Shown: piece after piece, positions 35,164 to 45,610 of the stretch | How positions within the stretch are numbered: the stretch's first letter is position 1 | Layout: each line of letters opens with the position of its first letter | Source of the DNA: Acidimicrobiia bacterium | Lineage (GTDB): Bacteria; Actinomycetota; Acidimicrobiia; IMCC26256; JAGNEX01 | Reading direction: 5' to 3' | NCBI GenBank assembly: GCA_020637365.1 | Contig: JACJWE010000002.1 | Span: 620,001-684,000 of the forward strand | DNA length: 64,000 bases | Notes under the pieces: generated by a model | Database searches by the model: none | Told to the model about the DNA's origin: nothing | Seen by the model: the letters and a program-made list of their open reading frames with translations, nothing else | Program-made: the position numbers and the translations under genes

Positions 35164-35209
35164 GCGGGCTGTCTGGGCCACGGCCCGGCCTGTGCGCCCG
35201 GCCTCTCAG
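35164..35209. repeat. Dispersed GC-rich hairpin repeat, copy C (partial)
   Basis: 46 bp matching the 3' part of copy A at 37 of 46 positions by eye, including the invariant GGGCCACGGCCCGG stem. It lies 40 bases past the stop codon of the membrane protein gene at 34698. Confidence 0.75.
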
Positions 35210-35289
35210 CACGTTGACTATCGCCACGTGGACCATTCTCGACACAGAAGCGCTCAAGATTTGTCGGGTGTCACGCCGATAACATCCGT

Positions 35290-35763
35290 ATGTACGGCGC
35301 ACTCTCACGGACCCGCACCTGGCTGCCGCTCGTCCTGATGAGCACCACGCTCGCGTTGGGCTGCACCAACCTGCATACCGACTCAGGCACCGGTGCCTAT
35401 GTTGAGCCCGGCGAAACAGGGACGACGGATCTCCGCTCGGGCCAATGCATCGAGAGCCTCGACGAGATGAGTCTGGGTTCTGTGCCCGTCGTCGACTGCG
35501 GCGAACCACACCGCTACGAAGTGTCGGCAACCGTATCGGTGGAGGAGGACCTCTCCGACTATGACCGCGCCGAACTCGACCGCCTAGCTGGTGCACGCTG
35601 CGCCGACGCGTTCACCGAATACGTCGGCGTCGATGAAGAGATCCTGTCCGAGTCGAGCGTCTACCTGATGCCGTCAGAAGAGTCTTGGGATCGCGGGGAT
35701 CGGCGAGTCAACTGCCTCGTCGCATCAGGAGAGCCGACAACCGGAAGCATGCGCCTGGCTTAG
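35290..35763 (+). CDS. Septum-formation-type lipoprotein
   Basis: A 157-residue lipoprotein. The signal WLPLVLMSTTLALGC gives Cys25. The mature domain has the pattern of the actinobacterial septum formation family: GQCIESLDEM, then SVPVVDCGEPHRYEVSATV (Cys-x-x-x-His), GARCADAFTEYVG and VNCLVAS, giving four conserved Cys likely in disulfides. The precise role of the family is unclear despite its name. It is convergent with the next gene and the two stop codons overlap. Confidence 0.82.
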   Translation: MYGALSRTRTWLPLVLMSTTLALGCTNLHTDSGTGAYVEPGETGTTDLRSGQCIESLDEMSLGSVPVVDCGEPHRYEVSATVSVEEDLSDYDRAELDRLAGARCADAFTEYVGVDEEILSESSVYLMPSEESWDRGDRRVNCLVASGEPTTGSMRLA

Positions 35764-36215
35764 CTGAGCTTCAAGCCCCAGTGGTCGACCATTGCGTAGA
35801 TCGTCAACAGGAGGATGGCAGAGTCGAGAATGCCGAACATGCCGAGGCGGTCCCAAATGGCCTTGGCTTCGGTTTCATTACCAGCTTTCACCGCTGCTGA
35901 GTACTTCCGCAGACCGGGGGCGAAGACGCCCATGCCCAGCCCGGCACCGATGATGACGGCCAGGAAGCCGATCGAGACGAAGGTCGACGCCATGGAGATG
36001 TCGCCATCGATCACCAGACCGACACCCGTGATCAGCACGACGATCCCGGCGACGTTGTAGAGGACCCGGGCCATTGCAAGAAGGTTGTCCGACCACCACA
36101 AACGGACCTCACGCGAACTGGAAACCACCGACCGTGAGACGAAGGCCTGGACCATGTTGGCGCCAAACCAAGTGGCAACCGCTGCGATGTGGATGAACTT
36201 CAAGAAGGCGTACAT
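35760..36215 (-). CDS. Four-span integral membrane protein (DUF2269/CopD-like)
   Basis: A 151-residue protein with four helices. It begins YAFLKFIHIAAVATWFGANMVQAF, whose conserved His and WFG pattern resemble the DUF2269 or CopD-like family, often with possible haem or copper ligands. Helices two and three (about 48-70 and 77-98) are followed by a charged loop (KYSAAVKAGNETEAKAIWDRL) and a last helix. No definite function. Convergent with the septum-formation-type lipoprotein gene. Confidence 0.72.
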   Translation of the reverse strand: MYAFLKFIHIAAVATWFGANMVQAFVSRSVVSSSREVRLWWSDNLLAMARVLYNVAGIVVLITGVGLVIDGDISMASTFVSIGFLAVIIGAGLGMGVFAPGLRKYSAAVKAGNETEAKAIWDRLGMFGILDSAILLLTIYAMVDHWGLKLS

Positions 36216-36386
36216 GCGAGGATGCTAACCCGTCGGCGGTCTGTCAACGAGTGTCGCGAGGATTATTGCTGAGGTGCCCGTCTGTTCGCCGTCGGACCGG
36301 GACAGGGGTGCCGATCGAGTAGCCACCCTGCCCCGGCGCCTCTCGCGCAGCGAATTCGAGCGGTCTGTAGGTGGGACACCAGCCAC

Positions 36387-37430
36387 CTAGGCAGGCATGA
36401 GCGCCCAGTAGTCGAGGTCCAAAAGCACACCGTCGGCGTACTTGCCGTCGTCACCTCGCAGAGGAAAGTCGACGGGTTCTGCATCTTTGACGGCGACCAG
36501 GCGGAGCCGAATCGCTCCGATGCCGTTGCCCATGTCGGCGGTGTCCAGTACCTCTGACCAGGCGTACACCGTGTCGCCAGCAAAGCATGGAGCCGTGTGA
36601 GAACCACCGTTGATCGCGGCGATCAACGGTGCGTTCGCAAGGCCATTAAACGACAACGCTCGCGCCAGGCTGATGATGTGGCCTCCGTAGATGAGCCGTT
36701 TCCCGTCTGGGCGCGCCTGCACGTTGAAGTGCACTTTGGCGGTGTTTTGCCAGAGCCGTGTCGCCATCATGTGCTCAGCGTCGGTGATGGTTACGCCATC
36801 GACGTGATTGATCCGCTCACCGATCTCATAGTCGCCAAGGGTGTACCGCTCACCGGAGAGCGTCGTGTCATAGGCGGCGAAGTTCAAGCCTTCGGGGACG
36901 GGGAGTTCCTCAGGCGCAACGACCGAGGGGAGGTCTGGAATAACGGCGTCGGGGGCGGGTGCATCGATGTCGTTCTTGCGTACCATGACCCACCGCGCCC
37001 AGGTCAGTACGGGTCGTCCATTCGCATCGGCAGCGTCGGAGCGTACGTAGACGATCCCCGTCTTGCCGTTGGAGTTCTCTTTGAGTCCGATCACGGTGGA
37101 CTCGGTGGTGATCGTGTCACCTGGATAGACGGGCGACAGAAAGCGGCAGTCCGCGTATCCGAGGTTGGCGACGGCGTTCAGCGAGACGTCGGGAACGGTC
37201 TTACCAAAGGCCACGTGGAAGCCGATGAGATCCTCGAGCGGGTACCGATCGAGACCACACGCGGCAGCGAACGCGGATGATGATCCGAGTGCGAAGCGGG
37301 TTGGATACAACGACATATACAGCGCTCGGTCACCTTCGGTGAGGGTCCGAGGCGTCGCATGAGTGAGGGTCTCGCCCACGCGGAAGTCTTCAAAGAAGCG
37401 GCCGGGATTCGTTTTGGTAGTTGCGTTCAT
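36387..37430 (-). CDS. MaoC family dehydratase/hydratase with two hotdog domains
   Basis: A 347-residue tandem-hotdog protein, similar in layout to beta-methylmalyl-CoA dehydratase (mesaconyl-CoA hydratase). The first domain starts GRFFEDFRVGETLTHATPRTLTEGD; the second starts NFAAYDTTLSGERYTLGDYEIGERI and contains MATRLWQNTAKVHFN and GGHIISLARAL. It probably hydrates an unsaturated acyl-CoA or removes water from a hydroxyacyl-CoA; the substrate is not certain. ATG 37430 gives MNATTKTNPGRFF; the frame extends to 37469 without family sequence. It is divergent from the AddB-like gene. Confidence 0.85.
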   Translation of the reverse strand: MNATTKTNPGRFFEDFRVGETLTHATPRTLTEGDRALYMSLYPTRFALGSSSAFAAACGLDRYPLEDLIGFHVAFGKTVPDVSLNAVANLGYADCRFLSPVYPGDTITTESTVIGLKENSNGKTGIVYVRSDAADANGRPVLTWARWVMVRKNDIDAPAPDAVIPDLPSVVAPEELPVPEGLNFAAYDTTLSGERYTLGDYEIGERINHVDGVTITDAEHMMATRLWQNTAKVHFNVQARPDGKRLIYGGHIISLARALSFNGLANAPLIAAINGGSHTAPCFAGDTVYAWSEVLDTADMGNGIGAIRLRLVAVKDAEPVDFPLRGDDGKYADGVLLDLDYWALMPA

Positions 37431-37549
37431 ACCGGCAATTCTGGCCGAGAAGCTCCCGGGCCCGAACATCGCACCAAATCACACATCTCCGTCGCGAGCG
37501 CACCCACAACTGCGGTTGGCTGTCTTACCCGCGTTCTACGATCGGTTAC

Positions 37550-40500
37550 GTGACAACACTCGTGGTCAAAAGTCCCTACGGCACTGCAGCGATCGACGCT
37601 CTCGATCGGGTGGTGCGAAGCCTGCAACACGACGACCCGTTCCAAGCGGTCACCGTGCTGTGTCCGTCGACTCCAGCAGGCTTGGTCGCTCGGCGAACGA
37701 TGCTGACCCTCCGACCGGGTGCTGGGCTCACCAACGTCGGGTTTATGTCGGTGAACCGCATCGCCGAACTGGTCGCATCGGCAAGTCTGGCCGCCGACCA
37801 GCGGTTTCCTGCATCGCAGTCGGTCGTGCGCGCCGCGCTTCGCGCTCAACTTGCGCACGATCCGGGGCGGTTTGCTCCTTGCGCCCGACATCCTTCGACC
37901 GAACTGGCGCTCAGTCGAACCTTCAGGGAGTTCACTCGGCTTTCTGCTGATGAGCGCGAGCGCGTTGCTGGCATCAGCGCTGTTGCTGACTCGGCTATCG
38001 CGCTATGTGGCGGGGCCCTGGAGCGCCTACATCGACATCGATCGGCAGCGGCGATCCCGCCCCTCTCTTCAAACCTCGACTCAACTGCATCACACGTGCC
38101 GAGCTCGCTTGGCGACCCGTCGACGGGCGGCTTCTATACCGCTGAGGAATTGATCGACGAGGCTACGGTTCTCATCTCGCGCCGTCCCGAGCTCATCGGT
38201 CCGTTTGGAGCGCTCGTTTGGTATCTCCCGCAGCCGATCGACGATGTCCGTGGCCGTTTCATTCGCTCGCTGAGTCGCGCGACCGAACTTCACATCATCG
38301 AAGGTACGTCGGGTTTCCCCGCGGCGGATAACGCCACGGCCGGAGCTGTCGCTCGCGCGACCGGCGGCGATGAACGCGCGACCCGCGTACCGGCGAGCGG
38401 TCAGCCGGGCCCGGTCGAGCTTCGGGGCCTACCCGACCCCGAGTCCGAGGTACGCGCAGGTCTGCGCGCTCTCCTAGGAGCCCGCGATCGAGGTGTTCGT
38501 TGGGAATCGATGGGTCTCGTCTTTACGAATAGCTCCTACGAACCAATCGCTCGCGAACTGCTCGACGGGCTCAGGATCCCGAGTTGGGGTCTGCCGGGCA
38601 GCTCCCTCGCCGACGACGCTGCGGGGCTCATGTTCGGTGGGCTGGTACGGGTGTTGCGAGGTGACTGGTCGCGAGAGTCGGTGTCCGAACTGTTTGTCCG
38701 ACGAGGCCTGCGTTTCGGAGGTCGGCCGGTGCCGGGTGACGATTGGGATCGAATCTCACGAGCAGCTGGCGTCGTGGCTGGGGTCCGTCAATGGACCACC
38801 AGGGTGGCGCGATATCGCGAACGTCTCGTTCGCCAACAAGCTGATTCGTCCCAAACCGAACCGGCGCTCGCCGACGAGGTGACCCTGTGTGATGGGCTGA
38901 GCGCATTTGTGGAGTGGCTCATTGCGTTGAGCGACAACCTCGCGGCGTGTCAGACCTGGGCGCAATGGGGCGGCGTCATGGCCCGTTCATGGCAAGACAT
39001 CACCACGGGCCCCCATTCCTGTGCCGATGGTGAACGTAGTCCTGGATCCGGCACGAGATCCGCACCTGCATCTGACGAGACGGGCGACGGCGATCCGGGT
39101 TTTGTCCTCGTTTCTGAGCTCGTCGAATCATGTCAGGACTTCGACGGCGTTGAGCCGTTCGTCTCTCACCGACGTTGTCTCCAAGCGGTACTCAGCGAAT
39201 GCGAAGAGACCCAGCTGCCCGCGCGACCCGCGTGTCGTGGCCTGTTTGTCGGCCCGATCGACGCCACCATCGGCCTGACCTTTGAGCTCGTTGTGCTCGT
39301 GGGTGCAGCTGAAGGCGACTTTCCACGGGCCGATCGGCCCGATCCGTTGTTACCGACTCGACACGGCTCGGTCGGCCCGATGGTCGAGCGTGAATCGACA
39401 GAACATCGCGACCTGAGGCTCCTCCTCGGATTGCTGGCGAGTGCGCAACGCGCGGTGGTCTTGTGGCCGTTTGGCGACCAACGACGCGGCCGTGACCGTA
39501 CGGTCTGCCGATGGTTCGATGCCTCTACCAGCGTTGCGCTGCCTCTACCCGGCGACGGGCGCGTGTCGGACCATGACGCGCAAGACGGCGACGGGGCCGA
39601 CGCTGACGACGTGGTGGCGGCCATGCACAGCGATCGCTCCGGCGGTGCGAGAAGCGTTGCGGTTCAGTCGCGAACGGTTTGGAATCGACCAGAGATCGAA
39701 GTCATCGACCTCGGAACAGACGCGTCGGTGTCCGCAGCACTCGCGGTGGGGCCCGTACCGCTGTCGATCGATGAGTGGGAAACACAACAAATTGGAATGG
39801 CGGGTTGCTCGACACCTGAGGACATCGCCGGGTTGCTGACTACCCCGGTCGTACACAGCTCGCAGTGGCTTGACCGGAGCGTGCGTCGCGCATTGTCGCT
39901 GAGCGCTGCGTGGTCGCGTTTTGATGGCGATGCCACGGCACATCCGCCGGTCGGTGCCCTCGATGAGATCTTGTCCGCCAGCCGTATTGAGACCTACCTG
40001 AAGTGCCCTCGCCGATGGCTGCTCACCTACGGACTGAATGTCGGTGAACAGGTGACACCCGAAACGTTGCAGACGATCGACCCGCGAACACGGGGTTCAC
40101 TCATCCACGAAGTGCTCGAACGCTTCATCTCCGACCAGATTGAACGATATCCACAGGGTGTTCCGCCCGACCATCATTGGACCGCTCAGGAGCGAAGCTC
40201 GCTGCACGCAATCATGAACGATCTCGCCGACGACGCCGAGCGGAGCGGGACCACGGGGCTCGGTGCCATCTGGCGTTTTGAACGACACAAAGTCGCTGCT
40301 GACATCGAACGGTTCGCTGGCCAGGACAACGACTTTCGTCACAGTTTGGGGGTGTCACCGTCGGCAACCGAGTGGAAGTTTGGCTTCGACAGACACGATT
40401 CGGGACCGCCAGCGACGCTCACACTTGACGACGGCCGGGAGGTTCGCTTTCGTGGATCGATCGATCGAGTCGATGTCGGCGACGCCAGGGTGGTCGTGAC

Positions 40501-40903
40501 GGACTACAAGACGGGTGGGCGCCTCAACGAAGCAGACCATGTTCAGCTCCCTCTGTATGCGCTTGCATGGGGCGGTGACCTGCCGATCAGCAGCCAGTAC
40601 TGGTACACCGCCGAACGCGCTCAAGGCACGTCGCCGTTCGACCAGTATGAGTTCAGCAGTTCCCAGCGCGAACGCCTCATAGAGCTGGTCTCGACCGCAG
40701 CGCGGATGATCGAGGGCGGTGTCTTTCCGGCCAACCCAGGCCAAGCTGAGAGTTGGACCAACTCCTATACCAACTGTATGTACTGCCCGATGGACGATGT
40801 CTGTCGCCGCGATCGGCAGGCGCGGTGGGAGGAGGTCCGGTTCCACCCACATGTTGAGCCACTGACCAACGTCCTCGAAGCGAACGAAGGCCAAACCTCA
40901 TGA
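37550..40903 (+). CDS. AddB-like PD-(D/E)XK nuclease/helicase-fold subunit
   Basis: An 1117-residue protein equivalent to the AddB subunit of helicase-nucleases that resect double-strand breaks. The start is GTG 37550, giving VTTLVVKSPYGTAAIDAL. The N-terminal two thirds are a degenerate helicase-like region. The C-terminal nuclease has SRIETYLKCPRRW (about 810), GSLIHEVLERF, GSIDRVD and the catalytic VTDYKTGG near 984. A Cys trio in CMYCPMDDVC near 1074, with the upstream Cys in YLKC, makes the iron-sulfur staple typical of AddB nucleases. The stop overlaps the AddA-like ATG by 4 bases, so the two are translated together. Confidence 0.88.
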   Translation: MTTLVVKSPYGTAAIDALDRVVRSLQHDDPFQAVTVLCPSTPAGLVARRTMLTLRPGAGLTNVGFMSVNRIAELVASASLAADQRFPASQSVVRAALRAQLAHDPGRFAPCARHPSTELALSRTFREFTRLSADERERVAGISAVADSAIALCGGALERLHRHRSAAAIPPLSSNLDSTASHVPSSLGDPSTGGFYTAEELIDEATVLISRRPELIGPFGALVWYLPQPIDDVRGRFIRSLSRATELHIIEGTSGFPAADNATAGAVARATGGDERATRVPASGQPGPVELRGLPDPESEVRAGLRALLGARDRGVRWESMGLVFTNSSYEPIARELLDGLRIPSWGLPGSSLADDAAGLMFGGLVRVLRGDWSRESVSELFVRRGLRFGGRPVPGDDWDRISRAAGVVAGVRQWTTRVARYRERLVRQQADSSQTEPALADEVTLCDGLSAFVEWLIALSDNLAACQTWAQWGGVMARSWQDITTGPHSCADGERSPGSGTRSAPASDETGDGDPGFVLVSELVESCQDFDGVEPFVSHRRCLQAVLSECEETQLPARPACRGLFVGPIDATIGLTFELVVLVGAAEGDFPRADRPDPLLPTRHGSVGPMVERESTEHRDLRLLLGLLASAQRAVVLWPFGDQRRGRDRTVCRWFDASTSVALPLPGDGRVSDHDAQDGDGADADDVVAAMHSDRSGGARSVAVQSRTVWNRPEIEVIDLGTDASVSAALAVGPVPLSIDEWETQQIGMAGCSTPEDIAGLLTTPVVHSSQWLDRSVRRALSLSAAWSRFDGDATAHPPVGALDEILSASRIETYLKCPRRWLLTYGLNVGEQVTPETLQTIDPRTRGSLIHEVLERFISDQIERYPQGVPPDHHWTAQERSSLHAIMNDLADDAERSGTTGLGAIWRFERHKVAADIERFAGQDNDFRHSLGVSPSATEWKFGFDRHDSGPPATLTLDDGREVRFRGSIDRVDVGDARVVVTDYKTGGRLNEADHVQLPLYALAWGGDLPISSQYWYTAERAQGTSPFDQYEFSSSQRERLIELVSTAARMIEGGVFPANPGQAESWTNSYTNCMYCPMDDVCRRDRQARWEEVRFHPHVEPLTNVLEANEGQTS

Positions 40904-43900
40904 GCGGACTCTTCGATTCGGCGCATCGCGCCCGCATTTCAGAAGCACTTGATGAAACGCTGTTTGTCCAGGCAGACGCGGGATCGGGAAAGACCACGGC
41001 CTTGGTTGGACGCCTCGTCCGCTATATAGCAACCGGACGTCTAGAGGCGCACCAACTCGCGGCGATCACCTTCAGTGAAGCAGCGGCCGCAGAGCTTCGT
41101 GCCCGTATCCGAGCCCAGCTCACGGCCGCAGCGACCGAGCTCGACGACCACCGCGAGTCAACCCGGTGCGCCCGAGCCGTTCACACCCTCGACAGCGCGG
41201 CGATCACCACACTGCATGGCTTTGCGTTGTCGATCTTGCGCGAGTTCCCCATCGAGGCCGGACTTCCACCGATTGTCGAACCCCTTGACGACGTGACGTC
41301 CATCGTTGCATTTGACCTTCGGTGGCAGCGTTGGCTGAACACGGTCGATCGTGATCCGCAACTCGTGATCGCCCTGGGCCGGCTGGCAGCGCTTGGGGTC
41401 AAGCTGCCTCTCATCAGGGAACTCGCCGTCATCCTCAACCAGAATTGGGATCGTGTTGCCCCGTTCGACGTCGACCTGATGACTATCGACACCGACGAGC
41501 TCGCGCTCGTCAAGCGCGGACTCGTGGATGCATTGGCACATTGCAGCGACCCCGCGGACAAGCTTGCGGTTGCCATCCAATCGGAGATGGCACAGGTGTC
41601 TGAGACCCTTGAGCTGCCCAGCGCAACTGAAGACGACCAGACGGTCTTGTTATCAGCCATTCAACGCATCGACGCACCACGGCTCGGTGGCAAAGGAGTC
41701 AAGAAAAATTGGGGCATCCCCAAAGAAGACCTCCTCGGTCATATCGAACAAGCCTACGAACCGTTCCTAGCGTTCAAAACAGCGGTGATCGACAACCTCT
41801 TGGCGGTTATCGCATCGAAGTTGAGCGGTGCGGTCCTCGATCAAGCAGACGAGCGACGTCGTTCCGGCCAGGTCGAGTTTCACGACCTCCTTGTTCGGTC
41901 GGTCCGCCTGCTGCGGGATAACGCGCAAGTACGAGCGATCCTTCACGATCGATACAAGGTGGTTCTGCTCGACGAGTTTCAAGATACCGACCCACTCCAA
42001 ATCGATCTTGCGGTCCTCATCGCAGGCGATACCGCGGCATGGATCGATGAGCAGCCGCCGCGTTGGCAAGACATCGCCGTGGGTCCGGGACGAATGTTCT
42101 TCGTTGGTGATGCAAAGCAGTCGATCTATCGATTCAGACGCGCGGATCTAGGTCTGTTCAGTGAGGTCGGATCCCAGTTCGAGTCTGCGCCGGTCGAACT
42201 GAGCCAAAACTTTCGATCGGTTCCCTCGATCATCGAGTGGGTTAACGCCACCTTTGGGACGCTGATGACATCCGGCGATGCTGGCGGCCAACCTCGGTAC
42301 GTTCCCCTGGTCGCCGCGCGTCCAGCGCATCCTGGTGTGGGGGTTCATGCGTTCGGCGGCGGTCACCCGTCGGGAACGTCCGCGAACGACATTCGCCACC
42401 GAGAGGCCGCCGAGCTAGCCGGAGTCATTCGCGAGGCACTCGCCGACGATTGGCCAGTATTCGACGGGGGATCGTGGCGTGCAGCCAGACTCTCCGACAT
42501 AGCAATCCTGCTGCCCGCTCGAACGTCGCTCGTCCATCTTGAGACAGCGTTGGACGCGGCGATGATTCCGTATCGTGTTGAGACCTCGACGTTGATCTAC
42601 GGCACGCAAGAAGTGCACGACCTCGTGATGACTTTGCATGCTCTCGACGATCCCAACAACGACGTGGCGATAGTCGCCGCGTTGAGTTCAACGGTATGTG
42701 GGTGCGCGGATGATGAGCTGCTGGCCTGGGCGGAGCTCAACGGGACTTGGAACTACACCGTCACCGCGCAACCGGGCAGCCCGAGTGCGGTAGCCGAGGC
42801 GATGACGTGGCTCGCAGATGTGGCTCATGACGCTCGGAGTGCACCCATCGCGCACACGATCGAGCGTGTCATACGCGAACGTTCGTTGGTGCCACTAGCC
42901 GGTTTGTCTCCTCGCCCCCGAGACGTCTGGCGGCGGCTCAGATTCGTCCATGACCAGGCGCGCGTCTTCGCAACACAGCGGGGCGCCACGCTGCGTCAGT
43001 ACCTCCGTTGGGTCGACCTGCAACGGTCTGGTGATGCCCGAGTTCGTGAGGTGATCGTGCCCGAAGCCGATATCGATGCGGTGCGCATTTTGACGATGCA
43101 TGGTTCAAAGGGCTTGGAGTTCCCGATCACGTGCCTGTCGGGACTGAGCACCAGGCCACCCAACCTTTCGCGGCACGTCCAGGTGATGTGGGGGGATGAC
43201 CAGGCGCCGATCGTGCGACTCAAGTCGGGTGTGACTACCCGTTCCTATGACGATGCCCGCACGCTGGAAGAACAGATGGGTGACGACGAACGGCTTCGGC
43301 TGCTCTACGTCGCGGCGACCCGTGCTCGTGATCACCTCGTGTTCTCAACCCACTACCTCGAACAGAAATCAACTCCCAAACGGCTCTCGTTCGGGCAGCT
43401 TCTGTCCCAGCAGATGGATGTAGTCACCGATGTCAAGGTTGTGAAACATTGCGCTGCCTCCAAGATCCCAACCGATCAACTCGATGACCATGTGGCAGCG
43501 GTCCATGCCGTGGAGCTGCCGACGTCCGATACGGCGCGAGATTTGGTACCGACCCCCGTCTGGAGCGATGCGACTCCGCTGGCTGCGACAGTCCAACGCT
43601 CAGATGGGGTGACCGACGAGGTGGTCACCGCCGCGACCGATGTGGCCCGCCACGTTTCCGGTGTGGGGTGCGGCCGGTGCAAGTGCGGCTGGTGTGGGTG
43701 CGGCTGGTGCAAGTGCGACCCTTCGGTCCGCGCGAACGAGTATCGGCGCCGGGTCGAAAAAGGACTAGCTGCGCGCTTGTCACAAGACGATTCTGTGCGT
43801 GTCATCGCGGCAACGTCCGTTGCGGACACCCTTGGACTGTTGCCCAGATCGTCTGGCCCTGTTCGGGTAAACGATGGCGTCGAGGTTCCGATAGCAGCGG

Positions 43901-44514
43901 ACCTGACCCATTTGGACGGCAGCGCGGCTACGGGCGATCGTGACGACGGTGAGGGCGTCGCAGCGAGGAGTGGTGGCGCAGCGGTGGGGCGAGCCGTCCA
44001 TTCGGTGCTCCAACTCGCAGACCCGGAAGGTTGCCCATCCTCACGCCTCCAAGAACTGGCACTCGCGCAGGCCCATGCAGAAGGCGTTGGTGAGCGTGCT
44101 GACCAGGTACTGCGACTGGCGTCGACGGCGCGTACAGCGAAGGTCCTCAAGCTGGCGGGGCATCATCGAAGCTGGCGCGAGCTGTATGTCGGAACCGAGG
44201 TGCACGGCACCCTGCTCGAGGGATACGTCGACGTGTTGATCGAGGGGTCCGAGGGGTCCGATGGCTGGTCATCGTCGACTACAAAACCGATCCGGTCAGC
44301 GGTCTTGGGGCGGCCGAGAGGTTGGCCGCTCAGTACCGATATCAGGCGGCGACATACGCACTTGCCCTGGAACGCACCTCACAGAGGCGGGTAGAACGCG
44401 CCGTTTTCATTTTCGCGAATGCACCCTGAGGTCATCGAGGTCGATGCCCCCGATCTGGTCGGCGCACAGCGCGAGATCATCGAACGACTTGCTGCCCTCG
44501 AGCGTTCTGGCTGA
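40900..44514 (+). pseudogene. AddA-like UvrD helicase-nuclease with two compensating frameshifts near the 3' end
   Basis: The partner of the AddB-like protein. As read without correction the frame ends at 44394 (1164 residues). The helicase motifs are intact: ADAGSGKTT near 26, LLDEFQDTDPLQ near 355, VGDAKQSIYRFRRADLG near 403, MHGSKGLEFPITCLSG near 730 and YVAATRARDHLVF near 805. A seven-Cys repeat lies at 924-940. Near 44265 a base appears lost: the -1 frame then reads LVIVDYKTDP..QYRYQAATYALAL, the catalytic nuclease motif. An extra T at 44427 restores the original frame, which reads EVIEVDAPDLVG..ALERSG to a TGA at 44512-44514. Uncorrected, the protein lacks its nuclease motif. Sequencing error, real decay or recoding are all possible. 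Confidence 0.85.
43669..43719. repeat. 15-bp minisatellite coding a CG[RW]C[KG] pentapeptide repeat
   Basis: Three full 15-base copies (43669-43683, 43684-43698, 43699-43713; core TGCGGCTGGTGCAAG) plus six bases. In the AddA-like frame they encode CGRCK, CGWCG, CGWCK and CD. In the +2 frame the same DNA would encode a Gly/Ala/Ser linker. Confidence 0.9.
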
Positions 44515-44641
44515 TTCAGCAACCGGATCAAGGCTCCGCGGCGACCCTCGGTCGGGCGAGTGCGTAGCTCCGGGTTCAAGGTCCTGGCGGGCTGCGAGGC
44601 GTCGGACGAGACATTCGGTGCCTGCAGCGGCTTTGTCGGCG

Positions 44642-45610
44642 TCAGGCGCTGTCGTCCTCTAGATCGCGTTCGCCGCCGGACTTCTCGGTGCTGGCCGACG
44701 CCTCGAGTGCGCCCTCGCTGTCTGCATCCTGGACGGCGTCGTCGCTATCTGGGTTGCCCGCTCTTGAGTCGTCTGGGTTGTCAATGTCCTGGCGAGCGTT
44801 TCCGAGATCCTCGTGGCCAACCTTGTCGGCTCTGGCGTCTTCCGGTTTGGCGGCATCGGACTTGGCATCGCTGCCATCTGGATCGAAGCTCAGCGCTTGG
44901 GTTGGCGTTGAGTCAGAGGACTCATCCGCGCCAAGGGCAGTATCCCCCGGGTCGCTTTCACCAAAGACGATGTCGACTCCCGCAGCGCTAGCCACGGTCA
45001 TGTCCTCGGTGTCCAGCGCCTGAGCCGGAAGCGCAGTCGACGTTGGCACGTCCGCCGGCCGGCCCGTTGCGGATGCCCACAACACTCGTCGTTCGCCCGA
45101 TACTCGCACCGTCTGGACAACTGCCAAGCCCACCGCGACCAGCGCAAGCAGGCAGCGAAGCAGCGAGACGACACCCTCTTCGATGATGAACTCGTTGTCT
45201 CCGCTGCTCACGGTGTCGCCAAACTCGTCGATGTGTGTCAGGAGATACCCGCCGCTGTACAGACTCATGAAGGCGACAAGCGCGCCAGCGGTCACGATCG
45301 ACAGCCGACCGAGGAGACCAAGACCCGAGTCACCACCTTTGCCCGTCAGCCATCCCCCGATGTGCATAGCGAAGGCCGCGACGAGCAGGCCGATGAGCAC
45401 GTCACCTGAGAACGCTCGCGACAAACTTTCAGCCTTGAAAAAGAATCTGTCGTCACCGATGTTGAAGTACTCGGGGAAGCGGAGCACCTGCAGACACCGC
45501 ATGAGGACAAAGGTAAACAAGATCATGCCGACCGCTGAGGCCGCAATCTGGATACGGCTGCCGAGCCTCTGCAGAGAGTCGTCGGTGTTGGGAATGGGTG
45601 CATCGGTCAT
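44642..45610 (-). CDS. Membrane protein with acidic low-complexity tail (unknown)
   Basis: A 322-residue protein. After about 25 polar residues come roughly four membrane spans (about 22-45, 72-90, 103-123 and 147-168). A cytoplasmic tail of about 140 residues is rich in Asp, Glu, Ser and Ala (for example DSDDAVQDADSEGAL), lacks aromatic residues and is probably disordered. I recognise no family. ATG 45610 has a GTGAGG site; an in-frame start at 45679 is less likely. It is convergent with the AddA-like gene, with 127 bases between the corrected stop and its own stop. Confidence 0.75.
   Translation of the reverse strand: MTDAPIPNTDDSLQRLGSRIQIAASAVGMILFTFVLMRCLQVLRFPEYFNIGDDRFFFKAESLSRAFSGDVLIGLLVAAFAMHIGGWLTGKGGDSGLGLLGRLSIVTAGALVAFMSLYSGGYLLTHIDEFGDTVSSGDNEFIIEEGVVSLLRCLLALVAVGLAVVQTVRVSGERRVLWASATGRPADVPTSTALPAQALDTEDMTVASAAGVDIVFGESDPGDTALGADESSDSTPTQALSFDPDGSDAKSDAAKPEDARADKVGHEDLGNARQDIDNPDDSRAGNPDSDDAVQDADSEGALEASASTEKSGGERDLEDDSA

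Noticed and set aside
36285..36390. Another copy of the dispersed repeat after the MaoC gene
   Set aside because: Only short GC words are shared; the GGGCCACGGCCC stem is missing.
44261..44662. Separate small gene after the AddA-like helicase
   Set aside because: Its frame is neither of the two that restore the nuclease C-terminus, and its translation looks random.
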